Source: JBQTKD01 sp052386455
GTDB taxonomy: Bacteria > Actinomycetota > Actinomycetes > Sporichthyales > Sporichthyaceae
Direction of reading: 5' to 3'
Assembly: GCA_052386455.1 (NCBI GenBank)
Contig: JBQTKD010000030.1
Coordinates: forward strand, 1-64,000
Length of the DNA: 64,000 nucleotides
Positions 62,845-64,000 of this stretch are shown here, one piece after another. The translations under genes were made by a program, and so were the position numbers. The notes below the pieces were generated by a model. The model was not told the origin of the DNA and did not search any database. It was given only the letters and a program-made list of their open reading frames with translations. The stretch's first letter is position 1. Each line of letters opens with the position of its first letter.

Positions 62845-63248
62845 GCGGCCCGCAGGAGACCGCCGAGACCGTCGCGAAGACGATGATGGCGAGCGACCGG
62901 GCCTCCGCCTCTCTTGGCATCGCACTGGTGCACGCGCGGCCGGGAGACGCCTGCGTGCAGCTCCTGCTGACGGAGCATCACATGAACGGGCACGGGAACT
63001 GCCACGGCGGTGTGGTGTTCACCCTCGCCGACACCGCGTTCGGGATCGCCTGCAACTCCCACGGCGGGACGGTGGTGGCCGCGGCGGGCGACATCGTGTT
63101 CGCCCGGCCGACGCAGACGGGCGACCGTCTGGTGGCTCGGGCCGTGGAACGGTCGCGGTTCGGGCGCAGCGGCGTGTACGACGTGACGGTCGTGTGCGAC
63201 GACGCCGTGGTCGCGGAGTTCCGCGGGCGTTCGCGGGTAATCGGATGA
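62841..63248 (+). CDS. paaI: Acyl-CoA thioesterase PaaI
   Basis: The 135-residue hotdog-fold protein has the PaaI signature GNCHGGVVFTLADTAFGIA, with the catalytic Asp. PaaI hydrolyses stalled aryl-CoA products. It overlaps paaE and the tetR gene by four bases each. Confidence 0.93.
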   Translation: MSGPQETAETVAKTMMASDRASASLGIALVHARPGDACVQLLLTEHHMNGHGNCHGGVVFTLADTAFGIACNSHGGTVVAAAGDIVFARPTQTGDRLVARAVERSRFGRSGVYDVTVVCDDAVVAEFRGRSRVIG

Positions 63249-63829
63249 CCGTCCCGCGCCCCGCGCGCTACGACGCCGACTCCCTGCTCGCCGTCGCCGC
63301 CGGGGTGTTCGGCGAACGCGGCTACGACGGCACGTCCATGGCCGACCTCGCCCGCGCCGCCGGGATCACGAAGTCGTCGTTCTACCACCACGTGCCGAGC
63401 AAGGAGGACCTGCTGCGCAGGTCGCTGGACCGCGCGCTCGACGGTCTCTTCGAAGTCCTCGCCGGGATCGACCCCGACTGTCCTGCCATTGCGGCCCTCG
63501 AACATGTGCTACGCGGCTCGATACGAGTGCTGGTCGAAGAGTTGCCCCACGTCACGCTCCTGCTGCGGGTCCGGGGAAACACCGATGTCGAACGCGCGGC
63601 GCTCGCGCGGCGCCGCGATTTCGACCGTCGAGTCGCGGCGCTGGTGGAGAACGCCGTCGCCTCCGGCGACCTTCGCCCCGACATCGAGCCCGAAATCGCC
63701 GCGCGGCTCATGTTCGGAACGATCAACTCCGTGACGGAGTGGTACCGCACGGGCGGTGCGCTCGACGCCGACCGCCTGGGCGCCCTGGTGGTCGCGCTGG
63801 CGCTGGATGGACTCCGCCTGCGTTCCTAG
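63245..63829 (+). CDS. TetR-family regulator of the paa operon
   Basis: The 194-residue protein has the HTH AARAAGITKSSFYHHVPSKED-type head (ADLARAAGITKSSFYHHV). It is the last gene of the paa operon and overlaps paaI. PaaR-type TetR repressors respond to phenylacetyl-CoA in some bacteria; that role is inferred here. Confidence 0.88.
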   Translation: MTVPRPARYDADSLLAVAAGVFGERGYDGTSMADLARAAGITKSSFYHHVPSKEDLLRRSLDRALDGLFEVLAGIDPDCPAIAALEHVLRGSIRVLVEELPHVTLLLRVRGNTDVERAALARRRDFDRRVAALVENAVASGDLRPDIEPEIAARLMFGTINSVTEWYRTGGALDADRLGALVVALALDGLRLRS

Positions 63830-63847
63830 AGGCGTACCCGAACACTC

Positions 63848-63907
63848 CCGATAGTGCAGTCCAGGCACGCTTAGAGGGCATGTCGCGTGCCCCCAGTGCG
63901 CTATCGG
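63848..63907. terminator. Nested hairpin between convergent genes
   Basis: CCGATAGTGC (63848-63857) pairs with GCGCTATCGG (63898-63907) with one mismatch, and GCACGC (63865-63870) pairs with GCGTGC (63885-63890) inside. It could end transcription from both sides. There is no T-run. Confidence 0.45.
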
Positions 63908-63919
63908 CGGAACTCGGGG

Positions 63920-64000
63920 CTAGCGCGGGGGGCGATGCCACATGGTCGTGCGGAGCAGGCGCAGGTAGCCCATGCGGGCGTAGACGGGCTGGCCGTCGTC
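63920..64000 (-). CDS. GNAT acetyltransferase, C-terminal end only
   Basis: The last 26 codons before a TAG at 63920 read GQPVYARMGYLRLLRTTMWH, the usual end of a GNAT N-acetyltransferase. The rest lies beyond the window. Confidence 0.65.
   Translation of the reverse strand, partial: DDGQPVYARMGYLRLLRTTMWHRPPR

Noticed and set aside
1..64000. CRISPR arrays, tRNA, rRNA and transposase genes
   Set aside because: No regular spacer-repeat arrays, tRNA cloverleafs, rRNA or transposase motifs were recognised while reading; a covariance-model search would settle the RNA genes.

Overview
The window is 64 kb of very GC-rich DNA with many GTG starts, stop/start overlaps of the GTGA and ATGA type and families typical of high-GC Gram-positives (PaaX, PucR/CdaR, WS/DGAT acyltransferase, 7Fe ferredoxin, P450 with a 3Fe-4S ferredoxin). 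It most likely comes from an actinobacterium; the genus cannot be fixed from sequence reading alone. No rRNA, tRNA, CRISPR array, complete insertion sequence or replication origin was seen.

Layout. (1) 0.1-4.4 kb, plus strand: a 2-ketopropyl-coenzyme M reductase/carboxylase-like flavoprotein followed by the beta, alpha and gamma-like subunits of a phenol-hydroxylase-type diiron monooxygenase. (2) 4.4-9.0 kb: accessory debris, namely a beta-propeller fragment, a MazEF-type pair, an AAA ATPase with a DUF234-like end, and a frameshifted secreted propeller/fibronectin gene. (3) 9.1-17.9 kb, plus strand: an aerobic benzoyl-CoA (box) operon with boxC, boxB, a truncated ferredoxin reductase, fdxA, a small hypothetical gene, a thiolase, a feruloyl-CoA-synthetase-type ligase and a boxD-type aldehyde dehydrogenase. 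(4) 17.9-31.3 kb: VapBC, WS/DGAT, an FdhF/YdeP molybdoenzyme, a fused SecDF, a remnant of an aldehyde:ferredoxin oxidoreductase (AOR) gene, a two-component pair, a ferredoxin/binding-lipoprotein/P450 operon and a nonsense-mutated Uma2 gene. (5) 31.3-44.3 kb: the core of interest. The minus strand carries xecC-like, SDR, mobA and AOR genes. Divergent from these, the plus strand carries a TmoA-type alpha subunit, a TmoB-type gamma subunit, an epoxyalkane:CoM transferase-like protein, a MEDS sensor, a PucR regulator, a xecD-like dehydrogenase, a second transferase and comA (phosphosulfolactate synthase). (6) 44.3-47.1 kb, minus strand: a hybrid histidine kinase whose membrane domain matches plant ethylene receptors at the copper-binding positions, plus a small membrane protein. 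(7) 47.2-64 kb: beta-ketoadipyl-CoA thiolase and paaH, a DEAD helicase, a hydrolase, PaaX, an aldehyde dehydrogenase, a benzoate-CoA-ligase-type enzyme, an amidohydrolase, a PaaY-type protein, TetR and a secreted lipase, then paaABCDE-paaI-tetR and the end of a GNAT gene.

Working model (inference). A diiron monooxygenase epoxidises an alkene. The epoxide is opened by coenzyme M on the MetE-like transferases, the hydroxyalkyl-CoM is oxidised by the XecD-like dehydrogenase, and the keto thioether is cleaved by the xecC-like flavoproteins. ComA suggests that the cell makes its own coenzyme M. The neighbouring box, paa, pcaF and paaH genes could take aromatic or acyl-CoA products to central metabolism. 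The ethylene-receptor-like kinase may sense the alkene. The monooxygenase reductase, Rieske and coupling proteins, the later coenzyme M biosynthesis steps and boxA are not in the window.
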